Below, one piece after another: positions 19,560-31,165 of a stretch of 64,000 nt of DNA (position 1 is its first letter; each line of letters opens with the position of its first letter). A model generated the notes under the pieces. That model had not been told where the DNA came from, did not search any database, and saw nothing but the letters and a program-made list of their open reading frames with translations. Origin of the DNA: Cycas panzhihuaensis (Eukaryota > Cycadophyta); NCBI GenBank assembly GCA_023213395.1, contig CM041465.1, forward strand, positions 99,641,741-99,705,740. Direction: 5' to 3'. A program made the position numbers and the translations under genes.

Positions 19560-21375
19560 ACATGATATATGCATTCATACATGAGGCTCATAAAATGCCT
19601 CATATCATCCTCCTACCTCCTAGACAACATATCATATACTCATCTCTGTGACCCCTAATGAGATCCTTTGGGCACGTTTGGATCTATTCTCTATCTCCTG
19701 CTAGAAGTCTCCCCACGGGAAGGCTCTCCTCTAGGTGGGATATGGTGATGCTCCTATTGTACTGTACCAACTAGTTGATGGGGTATATTTAGACCCCACT
19801 TGAGCTAGTGTCATCCTCTTCAAGTATCTCCTCTTCTCCTCACTTTCCCTTAGTTCCATCTCTCACCATCCTCATATCCATATAAAGGTATTGAGCTCTC
19901 AATGCATGGTGATAGTACTCTATATGGTGTCCCAATAGTCTGTGATCTACTACATTCCAAGTGGGTGCCTTATCCAATATTAGAACATATGGGAAGATCA
20001 CCTCTAGAGTCCTCTACACCTCCCTCAAGGTAACTATCTCATCACCTATCTAATAGAAACATGTCATATATAATCATCCCCTTAGAGAATAAAACAAGAT
20101 CTAAAAGTAAAAAGAATGTAATATGATGTGAGAAACCAATCAATCAAATCATATACCTAGAGATCTTCCTCCTGCTAGCTCCCCACCTACTACCTCTCTA
20201 GCTAGTGGTGCCTCTCTTTCCTATGGCTCCTAGTGAGCCTCTTGTGAAGCTCCTCCCTTGCCAGCTCTACTCCTTCCATATTTACCCTACTCATTGACAG
20301 ATCCTAGCTCCATACTCTGAATGGATCTCCCTCTCCTCTTTATAGGTTCTCCACCTCCTTGTTTAAGTACCTACCAACTGCTCCCTACTCCACCATTAGA
20401 GGAGGCAACTCCTCTACCTCCTTGGCCTGCCTCCTCTCCTCTCCTAGCACCTCTGCCACTATGTGCCCCTATGTTATGTCTTCCTCCTCTCCCTGTCCCT
20501 ACTGTTAGAGCCTCCTCTACTACTGCTCTTTCTGCAATATCCATCTCATCGTCACCCCACAATGGGAGCTCAGTATAAGCATCCTCAACAAGCTATCTCC
20601 TTATCATCCTACTAAGAATGGGACTATGAGTCATCCTTATGACGATCGCCAGTCTGTTATAGATCCTCAATCTCATGTGTCACTTGTTCATCCCTGGATC
20701 CATCAATATCATCACTCCTGGCTCTCCTCCTGGTCACATCAGTGGAATGTGATCAGAGAGCTAGCATATAAAGATCAAACTATATGAGAAGCCATATTTG
20801 CCTATCCTTCAGATCCTCCATAGCTAGTGACTGATATTATCTAGCATATCGCTAGTTAATTTGGATCCCCTACTTGCATCATTTCATTATCCATATCTAT
20901 TAAACTGGGATCCTCATAAAATTTTGTGTCCTGGCTATCTAATAAGAAATGATGAGAGTAATAATCCTCCTTACTACTAGGACTCCATCTGCTACTTGGA
21001 TCACCTTGATTAAAATCCTATGATGATCTATTTGATCAGTGAATCTAGTTAGGTAAGTATTGCATGCCATCTAGGATTCCTCATCTATCACTCTAATGAG
21101 GCGAACCCTCTCCTCATGCCAACTCACTCCCAGAATCCTCCCTACATCCCTTGGAGTGATCTCCAGATCTCTAATACCATGAACCATGAATATGTGGTGC
21201 CCTAGAATCCAAAAACTCATAAGATCGCATAGTACCTCATGCTCCATGACTAGTTGAGTCGAGGTACTGGCCCTTACCATGCCACATACTTGTAGAATCC
21301 CCTATCTAGTCTCATCTAATTGGCTCCAACTTCTCGATGGTAGCTCCCTCATTCTCATGAGTCTCTTCTCTCTCC
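19560..21375 (-). pseudogene. Element A antisense ORF, plant-mobile-domain-like
   Basis: Coding on the strand opposite to gag-pol. Near the N-terminus (21071-21280, extending upstream to about 21375 through one stop) it reads MEHEVLCDLMSFWILGHHIF, then LEITPRDVGRILGV. A similar HVFHLP...DVLVMPKDIKRILGV pattern occurs in the antisense ORF of element B (44150-44420), and both resemble the HTFHLP-GE-TxTxxDV-xLxGL pattern of the plant mobile domain. The C-terminal part (20371-20562) is Gly/Arg/Ala-rich. Many stops. Extra antisense ORFs between pol and 3' LTR are known in Tat-clade elements such as Grande and Retand. Function unknown; family assignment is my inference from pattern. Confidence 0.55.
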
Positions 21376-22149
21376 AAGGCCTACATATCAGCAATTTCAA
21401 TTAGTCAACATTATTTTCAAGTCAAAATTTTCATATGTGTTAAACAAAGTTCTTTTGAAATTTTAAAAAATATGTTTAATAAATCAAAAAACATAATTTC
21501 ATCACAAAAAACATACTTTCATAGTAAAAAACATGATTTCACTATGAAAAATATGATTTCACAGTGAAAAATATGACTTCTCTCAATGGCCTAAATATTA
21601 AAGTTATATTTTTCACTGGTTTGTCAGATTTTTCATTTTGAAAGTCACATTTTAATACAGTGCTTATACTTTTCACATTATATTATCTCATTTTTTGTTT
21701 TAAATTCAAAAAAAAAAAAAAAATACTCCACTCACTAGGTACCTCGCTCGATTATGTGACCAAAGGAGCTCATAATCCTACTCAAATGCAGAGAAACCAC
21801 CTCAAAAGCTTTCATTTCTTCTTCCTCTTGCTCGTGAAGATGAAATCTTTCTTTCCCATTTTCCTTTTATATAAGGGGCCCTTTCTGACCCTTTTTGCCT
21901 GTTGAATCCTCCAGGTTAACCATTGAGCTTATCAAAATGAGACATACCTTGCTTCAATTACAATTTCCTCTAGATTCACACTGAAGCATCACAATCAGGT
22001 GTTTTCACTTTGATAAAGCTTAAGGTACTAAGGGATTATCCAAGATATTTTTCCCCTTCAAAGTTTAATTGGTTGTTGAATCCCATTTCATGTAGTAATT
22101 TCGTATGCTTACCTTCAAAGGGATTTACACTTTGAGCTTTCATTTAATT
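21376..22149. other. Element A region upstream of antisense ORF
   Basis: No gene recognised. It contains the 5 x 20 bp tandem array (21486-21585), a poly-A run at about 21708-21723 and AT-rich DNA. It is the presumptive 5' flank of the antisense ORF. Confidence 0.5.
21486..21585. repeat. Tandem repeat, 5 x 20 bp
   Basis: Five head-to-tail 20 bp units starting at 21486, 21506, 21526, 21546 and 21566. Typical unit: AAAAACATGATTTCACTAT with one extra base. A reverse-complement copy of the core (GAAATCACATTTTTCACT) is at about 23632-23649. Confidence 0.9.
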
Positions 22150-22600
22150 ATTCATGAGTATAAACTATGATAAGACCACACTCTAAAATTTCACCTACCT
22201 ATTGAAGAGTCTAAATTAGGACAAGATTATAACTTTGAGCTTCCATTTGCTTGTTATGAGTATAAACTATGATCGGGCTAGATGCTCTAAACCTCCTTCC
22301 ACCTATTAATGAGTTAAAACTATGATAGGATCTTTTCTTTAAGGCCCCCACACCTATTAATGAGCCTAAACTATGATAGAGATCCCTCTAAATCTAATTA
22401 TTAATGAGGTTCAAAGATGATAATCAGCCTCTGAAAGCCCTCAACCCATTAACAAGGCTAAGCTATGTTGGGTTCACTCTAAAAAGTCACCTATTAATGA
22501 GCTTAAACTATGATAGTCTATCCTTTTTTCTCTAAAAAGTCACTTGTTAATGAGCTTAAACTATGACAGTCCATCCTTTTTCCTCTAGCAAAAAGACTTC
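22150..22600. repeat. Degenerate tandem array, about 52 bp unit
   Basis: The motif AATGAG-x-TAAACTATGATAG recurs at about 22154, 22256, 22309, 22359, 22414, 22497 and 22550, with spacings close to 50-55 bp (one double spacing). The last two units are nearly identical. It lies between the antisense ORF and the 3' LTR of element A. Confidence 0.8.
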
Positions 22601-22654
22601 CCTTCGATACGTGGTTAAGGAGAGATAAACTATGACCAAGTATATAATAGTGGT

Positions 22655-22990
22655 TCATCCAATTTGTGGGCATTAGATAGTATCTATTTAACGATGAAGT
22701 CCCATCTAGTTTGTGGGCAGTAGGTAGTGTTGATTCAAAGTTAAAAGCCCTATCTAGTTTATGGGCAGTAGGTAAGTTTTTTGTAACAATAGATACCTAG
22801 TCCTTTTAGGTAAGAAGATGAATGATGTGACATTTATAAGATGAATACACAATCCTTTTAGGTAATTTGACAACACTCAGTCCTTTTGGGTTGGTTTTTA
22901 GAGATGATAAATACCTAGTCCTTTTGGGCAAGAGATGTAAATGTTACCTACTTTGCTAAGGTTCACTCGGTCCTTTTGAGTAACTTTACC
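22655..22990. repeat. Degenerate tandem arrays, 48 bp unit and TCCTTTT(A/G)GG motif
   Basis: Three units anchored on TTGTGGGCA(G/T)TAG (near 22663, 22711 and 22759, spacing 48 bp) pass into a second array anchored on TCCTTTTAGG or TCCTTTTGGG (22801, 22853, 22881, 22919, 22971). These are further parts of the hypervariable 3' region of element A. Confidence 0.75.
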
Positions 22991-25299
22991 AATAGAAACT
23001 TTCTAGAATCAAGTTGTAATACAAATTTTATCTCACCATGGAGAAGTATCATATCATCATCCATACATTTCATATAGTTTTTATCACTTCCACTAGAGCA
23101 ACAAGTATTCATGTTGTTACCACCTCTTACCATCCTATATCTGTTTATAGAATAGGAGCCTCAAGTGCCAAGGGGTAAATGTTTCATGAAAACCTTGCCT
23201 CTTTGTTTGCATTTGGATTATGTTGGTAAATTAGTGTATGTTGTATGATTTTGTAAATGGTACTTGATGTATGTTGGTTATATTTGATGGATTGGGCCTT
23301 GTTTTATTGAAATAATATGTACCTTTTTATTCATGAAATGTAATGAATGATGGTGTAGCTTGTATTCTTGTTATTCCACTGATGATGTAAACTATAGCAA
23401 CAAAGTTTTTTCAATGATTAACTTAACCTTGTGCTTCTTTCAAAGTTTGTTATTTTCTTTTTATTTTTGAGATTTCACCTATGATTTCAGTGTTTATCAC
23501 TCTTTGGGCCCATACTTAATGGATTTCACCTCATTATGGGCTTATTTACTCTTTAGTAAACTTATTTTTATGATTGAATACTCATTAAATATTAATTTTT
23601 ATCATTTTTTTGGTTGAAATTTTTCTTTATTGAAATCACATTTTTCACTCCATAAAAAATACAACTAATCGTGTTTTTCACTGTCATGTAATGAAAAATT
23701 AGGTAGATTGCTAAAAGTTTTATATGTCACTGCCTAGATTCGTTGGGATTTAATTCTCTCTATGCCAAGAAGTGTTAAATACTCATTATTAATTATGAAT
23801 TAAAAAAAGAAGAAGTAATTGTGAGACTTTATGAAGTTTTTGGAGAATTCCTAAGGACTATTGATGTGACTTTGAAAACTTGATTTTATGAAATCTTGAA
23901 GAAGTTTCATTGTTGTGTCACTACTACTTGATTGATGATAGTTTGAGCTTTCATCTTCTTAGATCTTCATCAATTTCATGCTCCAAACTTCTCTAGATCT
24001 GGTAAGATCTTTCCTATTGAGTTTCAAGCTTGTTTCATGGTGTGTTGAAGTAATTTTGCCTCAAAATCCTTTTTTTTCCTTGGTTGATTATTGTTGTACT
24101 CTTGTTTAGACTTTTAATACTAAAATATATGCTGAAAGGTCTACCCTTTATGGGGTTCCTTAAGGATAGACTAGGGTGGGCATGGTCATCTCTCTACCAT
24201 ATATCTAGCTACTCCTTCCCACTCTCTCACAATAGCCTATATTTTAGCTGGATTTCCATTCCTTTTTGGTGTTGTTTGGCTCTAGTTTGGTCTCTTTAGA
24301 TTGTTGATGCTTCCTTCTTTGGTCTTGATTTGAAGGAAAGTATATGGGAAAGTTGGTGAAGTAAAACGGAAACTGCCATTCTAAGGCATTCTTTATAACA
24401 AGAAAGAAATATTTATCTTGTATTTGTTATTGCATGCACTTTTATTTTCAAGTTATCTCTTTTATCTTGAGAATGAAAAGTTGATATTGTTGTTTAATTG
24501 AAGTATCTTTGATTTTCAATTTTACATTGGGTTCAAGGATTCCTTTTCAAGCTCTTATTACTCTAATTATGATAGAACCTTTGGTGCTTATTCTTATATG
24601 GATGATTATTGTTCAGATTTATGACTTATCCATCATCTCATAGGTCTAAAAATTATTATAAAATAGTAGTAGTTTCCTTTTAAGAATCTCTCTATTTGTG
24701 CATTATTTCATCAGTTTTTAAAGAAAATTGATTGCATGTATTAAAGTTGGAACATATTAACTAGTTTTGCATGTTGATTGGTCTCTCTTAAAAGAAATTT
24801 GCATAAAAAAATCATATGGTTACTTTTAGATTTTGAGTAGCATTATCTCTCTTGAAATGAATCATTGAAATTGCATATAGGAAATCTACCCCATAGTTTC
24901 ATATGCAACTTTCATTTTGAAAACCAAAAAAGAAATAACAAAAAGGACTTGCATGCATAGTTCCTAGTTTATTTATATTTGCTTTTATAAATAAGAAAAA
25001 AATAAATAAAATAAAAATAAAAAGATTTATGTGAGTTTGATTTTGTAGTTTCTTTGGTTTTATTATCTTGCTCTCTTGGCTTTGCATCTTTGCAACCATA
25101 CCAAAACCTAGAAACCAACACAAGATAAAGTACTATTTACATTAGCTTACCCTCTCTCACATCTTAGTAAAACGCAAGAGGTTGAAATGATTACAAAAGA
25201 GAAATCCCTAGGAAAAAGATTGAAGATATTGTAAGTTTAGTTCTAAACTTAGAACTCCTTCATCAAGTCTTATAGGTTTATGGATATTATCACTCCATT
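22991..25299. other. Element A 3' region, probably including start of 3' LTR
   Basis: No coding region recognised. By distance to conserved LTR markers in element C, the LTR of A would start around 23.7-23.9 kb, but I could not identify its TG end or polypurine tract. The DNA is AT-rich, with poly-A/T runs. Confidence 0.4.
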
Positions 25300-26498
25300 T
25301 CACATCCACACCTTTTGTTATATACCACTCTCACTTAGGTAGATGACACTACTAGGTGAAGACTCCTCCTTAGGAGTTGGGAAAAGATGATCCTCTAGGT
25401 TCTCTTGAGCTTTGTGTCTCCTAGATTAAATCACTAAAGAAATGAAGAGATATTAAGTTTTGGTTTACTTTAGGCCCTAACTATCTTTCCAATAGCCTTG
25501 TTGAGAATCAAACCCAAGAACCCTCTAGAACATAACCATATATATATATATATACATACATACATCTCTCTCTCTCTCTTTATATATATATATAAGCACT
25601 TGTTAGTTGTTAAAATATTTCACTTAGATAAAAGGTAAGGCTTATCCTAAGCAATCAAGATTGTGTCAGCATAAAGAGGTACCTCTCTTCTTTTAGGAAT
25701 TTATTTTTCTTTGGCTTCTCTTTTCAAGTTTCTTATTACATAAATACTTTTGGGGAAGGTAAGGGAGCCCTTCTCATGGCTTCATCTATGACACCCATCA
25801 CGACTTAGAGCGTGAAGCTACTAACAAGGGAAAAGGCTAAAAGAATAGTATGGAACCTCATTGACTGGCATACTTCCTATTACATCCCTTATAACTCTCT
25901 CTCTCCTTTTGTCTCCCTCCTTTTCCCAAAAGGAATTTGCTTATGCTTGTATGGGGATTGCAGCCTACCATTTATATGTTTGCTCTCATAGGAAGGGAAC
26001 ATAAGAGGAATACATATACACTTGCATTCTTGTCTCTTGTTCATCACCTTCCATGTAGAGATTGAAAAGGCATTTCATGTCTTCCTTACTTGTATTAACA
26101 TAGAAGGTGGTATGAATAAGTATATTATTTTTCCTTTCTAGAAATAAAGAGGGTAAACCAACCAAAGAACTTTCCCTTCCTTGCTATTGTCTCTTTGCAT
26201 TCCATATACATATAGGTGCACAAGGATAGAGTTAGGAAAGTATGATTTGGTTGAAAGTATCTTCTTTTTTACATCAAAATGTAAAAGCTTGTATAAATCA
26301 TTTATGTCTTTTCTCTCCTTTAGCTCCCCTCCTTTAAATCACTCTTCTCTTGATAAAGGAAAAGAGAGTGAGGTTAGGAGAGAGAGAGTCTTGTTATTTA
26401 TTTACATTCTTCTTTAAAACCAATATCTTGGTCCTTTTACTACTCCATCTCATAGTTGGAATAAAGGATACAATTTCAACTCTTAGTATAGTCAAGCA
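25300..26498 (+). repeat. Element A 3' LTR, part 1
   Basis: Assigned because the block GGGGAAGGTAAGGGAGCCC at 25748-25767 and the dinucleotide microsatellite 200 bp before it have counterparts with the same spacing, in reverse orientation, in the LTRs of C (about 59310 and 59510) and B (about 54515 and 54690). The distance from this block to the LTR end, skipping the E1 insertion, is about 1.23 kb in both A and C. Interrupted by copia E1 at 26498. The upstream limit is uncertain. Confidence 0.6.
25541..25595. repeat. Compound microsatellite (AT, CATA, CT, TA)
   Basis: A run of AT, then CATA units, then CT, then TA dinucleotides. The same LTR position carries a short AT tract in B 5' LTR (54685-54720) and a 98 bp AT tract in B 3' LTR (33529-33626). 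Confidence 0.9.
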
Positions 26499-27118
26499 TG
26501 TTGAGATGACAAGATCCCAACACCCTAAAACTACCACCAAGATCTAAACTGTTCTTGCAACTAGTTATAAGAATCGAAACTAAAATTACATGCAAGTTCT
26601 AAAACCAGAGATAAAATAATAAAATGGATAAGAAATCCAAGCATAAAATGTATACCTAATATAACGTGGTAAAACCCCAATAGTGTGCTAGGAAAACATC
26701 CATATAGGAAAGGTATCAATCTTTATTATCACAGAATGAAGATAATGTGCATAACCAGTAGTAGAGTGCTCTCAATAACAACAACCAGTTGCCACCCTAC
26801 TCATAATACAATAAACAACCTCAACATAAAGAAATATGCCCTAAATCAGGTTACATGAGTGGGTCATACATAGTACAAATCTTGACCATAGAATCTAGGG
26901 TATTTTTATCAAATGACCCTGATTCTCTTTATAATTTAATATAGTTTACAGTGCTAATTTTTTAGGTCAGTAGCTATCACCCTTGAACTCCCTCTTAGTA
27001 GGGGGTGTTCCATATGCCCTCCCCCCTTGGAACCCCCTGAGGAAGGTTTAGGGAGGAACCCGTACTGCTAACATGTCAAAATTTTAGCCTCCCAACTATT
27101 TGTTGTCACATTCTAACA
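26499..27118 (-). repeat. E1 left LTR (3' LTR)
   Basis: 620 bp, TGTTGAGATG to TTCTAACA. Homologous end to end with 31166-31812; shorter by a deletion in the C/G-rich tract region. Confidence 0.92.
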
Positions 27119-27129
27119 ATCTCCACCTT
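27119..27129 (-). other. E1 polypurine tract
   Basis: Minus strand AAGGTGGAGAT directly next to the LTR; conserved in copies 1 and 3. Confidence 0.85.
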
Positions 27130-27149
27130 AACAATAAATTACCTAGTAC

Positions 27150-28640
27150 CTTTCTTGGACCCTTCATCATCTTTTCTGTAAGCCAAGAGAAGTCAAACAC
27201 CATTTGAACTTCTCTAATGGTATTAGTTTCATGAACGTATCAATACAATTCTGTTTTGTATCAACCTTCTCAAGTGCCACTCCACCTGCTTCCACAACCT
27301 ATCTAACAAAATGGTATTTGAGAGCAATATGCTTTGTTCTATTGTGATAAGATGGATTCTTGGCTAAGTAAATGGTACTTTGACTGTCATAAAATACTTT
27401 TACCTTTTCCTATTTCCTTCCAAGCTCAACTAATAAACCCTCTAACTAGATTACTTCTTTACAAGCATGTGTTATAGCAACATATTCAACTTTTATAGTT
27501 GATAATGTAATTGTGCTCTGTAATTTTGACATCCAACTAATTGGATCATTTGCAAGAGTGAATACATAACCTGAAGTACACCTTCTCTTATCTAAATCTC
27601 CTATAAAGTCTGAATCAACATATCCACAAACCTGATTATCTGTACCTCCAAAGATGATGCAATAGTAACATATGCCTCTCAAATAACAAAGCATCAATTT
27701 CACTGCTGCCCAATGTTCCTTTCTTGGATTTGCCATAAAGCTGCTAACTACACCAACTGCAAGTGAAATGTTAGGTCTTGTACATACCATGGGATATATC
27801 AAACTTTCTGCTACACTGGAATAAGGCACATGAGATATATAATCCTTTTCTTCTTCATTACTAGGACCCGTACTCGAAGAAAGCTTGAAATGGGAAGCCA
27901 ATGGGATACTCAATGGTTTCACATTTTCCATACCAAACCTGGTTAGCACCTTCTCCACATATTTCTGCTGTGGTAATCATAGCTTACCATTTTTCATGTC
28001 TCTATGTATCTCCATACCTAAGATTTATTTTAGAACTCCTAGATCCTTCATATCAAAAGTCTTAGCTAATTGAGCCTTTAACTTATTAATTTCTTCCATG
28101 CTCTTACTTGCAACTAGCATGTCATCAACATATAATACCAAGATAATGAATAAGCCATTGTCTATGAATTTAAAGTAAACATAATGATTATACTCACTTA
28201 TTTTAAAATTTTGGCTCTCCATGAAGGCATCAAACTTCTTGTACCACTGCCTGGGTGATTACTTCGGGCCATACAATGATTTCCTGAGCCTGGAAACAAG
28301 TCTTTTCCTACCATCTTGTATAACCCCTTCTGGTTGATCCATATATATATCCTCATCTAAACCTCCATGTAGAAAAGTTATTTTTACATCTAACTACTCC
28401 AACTCCAAATCAAGAGAAGCTACCAATGTTAATAGCACTCAAGTTTAAATAAGTTTGATAACTAGTGAAAAGATCTCATGAAAGTCAATACTTACTTTTT
28501 GTACAAAACCTTTAGCCACTAGTCTTACCCTGTATTTATCAACCTTTCCATCAACATCTATTTTCTTTTTGAAACCCACCTATAACTAATAGTCTTTCTT
28601 CCATATGGAAGTTCTACCATGTCACATGAATTATTTTTCT
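27150..28640 (-). pseudogene. E1 reverse transcriptase and RNase H
   Basis: RT blocks are readable from about 28600 down; catalytic YVDD is intact at 28121-28132 within segment 28025-28222 (LVLYVDDMLVASKSMEEINK). Segment 27446-27958 joins the connection region (SLIYPMVCTRPNISLAVG) to RNase H (YVDSDFIGDLDKR, CTSGYVFTLA, then ISWMSKLQ and a VEYVAITHA box). Its family-wide identity to copy 1 is high. Stops split the frame near 27960, 28260 and further upstream. It is not functional. Confidence 0.88.
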
Positions 28641-29700
28641 CCAAAGCATCTATCTCTTCCTACATAGCCTTCTTCCACTTCTCACCATGGATATCATCTA
28701 CTGCTTCCTGATAACATGTAGGCTCACCATCATTAGAAACCAAGGCAATAGAAATAGAAGGGTTGTACTTATCAAGTGGATGATTAACTCGTGTATATCT
28801 TCTAACTGTTGGCAGAGGAGTGTCCACATACTCCTATGAATCTTCTACAAATTCATCTTCAGAAAGATCTTCCTACTCTTATGATTCCACAAATGGTTAT
28901 ATTTCAAACTTGACTTATTGATGTTCAACTCTTTGCTCCTATTTCACTTCAACTTCTCTACTGTCTGATTTTACAAGGGGAGATTCATCAAATATAACAT
29001 CTCTGTTAATGGTGATTTTGTGGGAAATAGGATCCCACAGCCTATATCCCTTTACACCATCCTTATCACCATAACCAACAAAGATATATCTCTTGGATTT
29101 TGGGTCTAACTTTGAACGTTTACTTTTATCAGTCCAGGCATAAGCATCACAACCAAAAACTTTAAAATTTGAATAATCATATAGATGTCTAGTCCATACC
29201 TCTTCAAGAATCTTGCAATCTATTGTGAGTGATGGTGACTTATTTACCAGATAGCAAGATGTTTAAGCAGCTTCTGCCCATAAGCCCTACTCCACTCCTG
29301 CATTACTTAGCATGCTTCTTGCTCTTTCCAAGAGTGTCCTATTCATGTGCTCAGCAATGCCATTTTGTTGCAGAGTATAGCTAGTGGTCTTATGCCTTTC
29401 AATCCCAGCTTCTCTACAATAGTTCTTAAACTCCAAGGCATTGAACTCACCTCTATTGTCAGTTCTTAAATATTTGCTTATCTTACCAGTGCTGTTCTTA
29501 ACTAGAGTCTTGAACCGCTTAAACACACTAAACACTTCAGATTTCCTTTTCAAAAAATAGACCCATACCTTCCTGGAGTAATCATCTATAAATGTGACAA
29601 AGTATAATGATCTTCTATAAGATATTTTAGGGGCTGGTTCCCACACATCTGAATGTATGTAATCTAAGAATGGCTTTACTAGTATGACTCCCTACTTTAA
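28641..29700 (-). pseudogene. E1 integrase
   Basis: Segment 29287-29646 contains the core: YFVTFIDDYSRKVWVYFLKR, YLRTDNRGEFNALEF (second Asp, with Arg for Gly in DNGGEF), then QQNGIAEHMNRTLLERARSMLSNAG with catalytic Glu kept. The first Asp region is just upstream and reads WEPAP after a frameshift. The C-terminal blocks KLDPKSKR, FVGYGDKDGVKGYRLWDP and the linker to RT lie at 28700-29260 with stops. Confidence 0.87.
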
Positions 29701-30290
29701 ACTTGAGTCTACAATGTTTTCCAAATATATAATATTTACAGAAAGCCAAATCTAAAAGTTGTAAGTTAGGAAGTAACTTACGGTTTATTAGCACCTTAAG
29801 TCCTCTCTCACTCATGTTCCTAAGTCTCTAATGCCATAATTGAGTTGGATCTTCTATAGTCTTTGATATTATAGCTTCATGACTGACATCTGTACTTCCC
29901 ATTAATATATACAGGTTTCTTTTCTTTAAGGCTTTCATAATAACCAAGGCGCCCTTTGACACCTTTAAGACTCCTTCATGACCTGTATGCTTAAAACCAC
30001 TCGAATCTAGTTCATCTAAGGAAATCAGATTCCTTTTCAGATTAGGTACATGTCTAACCTTAGTTAATGTTGTCACTACCCCATTGAACATCTTAATTCT
30101 GATACTACCAATGCCCACTATCTTATAAGAAACTTCATTTCCCATAAGCACATCACCACTATCAAGAGGTTGGTATGATGAGAACCAACTCTTATGTGGA
30201 CATATATGGTGCGAAGCACCTGAATCTAATAACTAGTCATGGTGATAATGAGAAACATTACAAGCAACTAAGATATCATCATCCATACCT
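29701..30290 (-). pseudogene. E1 protease and pre-integrase region
   Basis: The protease site LLDSGASHHICPHKSWF lies around 30175-30230, with the Asp-Ser-Gly-Ala motif intact. Segment 29828-30151 continues with VRHVPNLKRNLISLDELDSSG, typical of copia, and ends in the pre-integrase block. Segment 29627-29815 has the MSERGLKVL pre-integrase and zinc-domain part. A stop at about 29825 separates them. Confidence 0.85.
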
Positions 30291-31093
30291 TGATTTGACT
30301 CCATATGATTTGCCTCCTTAGTAGGATCTTCCTTTTTCTAGAACTCCTTCCTTTTGTAGCATTCCTTCTTGAGGTGACCAGTCTTATTACAGTGCCAACA
30401 CCTAAGCTTACTCTTCTTGCCTTTTGACTTTAACCTCAATGTATCCCTAGAGCTTTGTCCTCTATCAATTGTTTTACCCCTTACTATCATAGCTTCTGGT
30501 GTGGAGGTTTCAAGACCAGACTTCCTCTACACTTCTTCCACCAATAAAACACTCACAATAGAATCATATTCTAATTCATTTATAGTGATAAAACTAATTG
30601 AGGTGACAATATTATCCTAGGATTCTGGTAATGAGCATAACAAGGTAACAACCTTATCCTCATCCTTAATTTTAACATTGATACTAGCCAATTGACAAAT
30701 AAGAGTATTGAAAATATTTAAATGATCAGTAATTTTTATACCTTCCTTCATCTGTAATGAGTATAGTTGCCTCTTCAAGTAGATTTGATTTGTCACTGAT
30801 TTGGTTATATACAGGCCTTCCAACCGAGTCCATAATCCTGCTACTGTCTGCTCTACTACGATGTTGAATAGAACTTCATCTGCTAAGCACAATCGTATTA
30901 TGCTAAGAGACTTTTTATCTAGATCATCCCATTCTTCATCATCCATCCCTGTAGGTTTCCTCATTTTGCTTGTAAAAGCTCTATACAAACCCTGTTGTAC
31001 AAGAACATCATACGCTTTTAGTTTCCACAACTCAAAGTTATTCTTGCCATTGAATTTCTCCACCTCAAACTTTGCACTTGTCAGTTTTGCCAT
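30291..31093 (-). pseudogene. E1 gag
   Basis: Starts with ATG at 31093. The frame 30617-31093 is a near-complete Tnt1-like gag capsid region: KFEVEKFNGKNNFELWKLK, LWTRLEGLY, YLKRQLYSLQMKEG and LICQLASINVKIKDEDKV. It ends at a stop after LLCSLPES. The remaining part, including an intact CX2CX4HX4C zinc knuckle at 30359-30400 (CWHCNKTGHLKKEC), is in pieces. The product would package element RNA. The start lies 57 bp inside the PBS, the usual short copia leader. Confidence 0.9.
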
Positions 31094-31150
31094 TTGGTGT
31101 AGAGAAAGTTGACACCAAAACCTTCACAAACTCACTACAAAAATAAAAGT

Positions 31151-31163
31151 GGCTTTGATACCA
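31151..31163 (-). other. E1 primer binding site (initiator tRNA-Met)
   Basis: Minus strand TGGTATCAAAGCC, two bases from the LTR end; one mismatch to the common TGGTATCAGAGCC. Confidence 0.88.
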
Positions 31164-31165
31164 CT

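Noticed and set aside
20321-20578. Pro/Leu-rich + strand open frame as a cell-wall protein
   Set aside because: It is complementary to the Gly/Arg-rich part of the antisense ORF of element A; low-complexity shadow.
21486-21585. CRISPR-like array
   Set aside because: 20 bp units directly abut without spacers, in plant retrotransposon DNA; a simple tandem repeat.
23700-23900. Exact left end of element A 3' LTR
   Set aside because: Expected by distance, but no convincing TG terminus plus polypurine tract aligned with the other LTRs could be chosen.
25541-25595. TATA-rich promoter of a host gene
   Set aside because: A microsatellite inside an LTR with no gene downstream.
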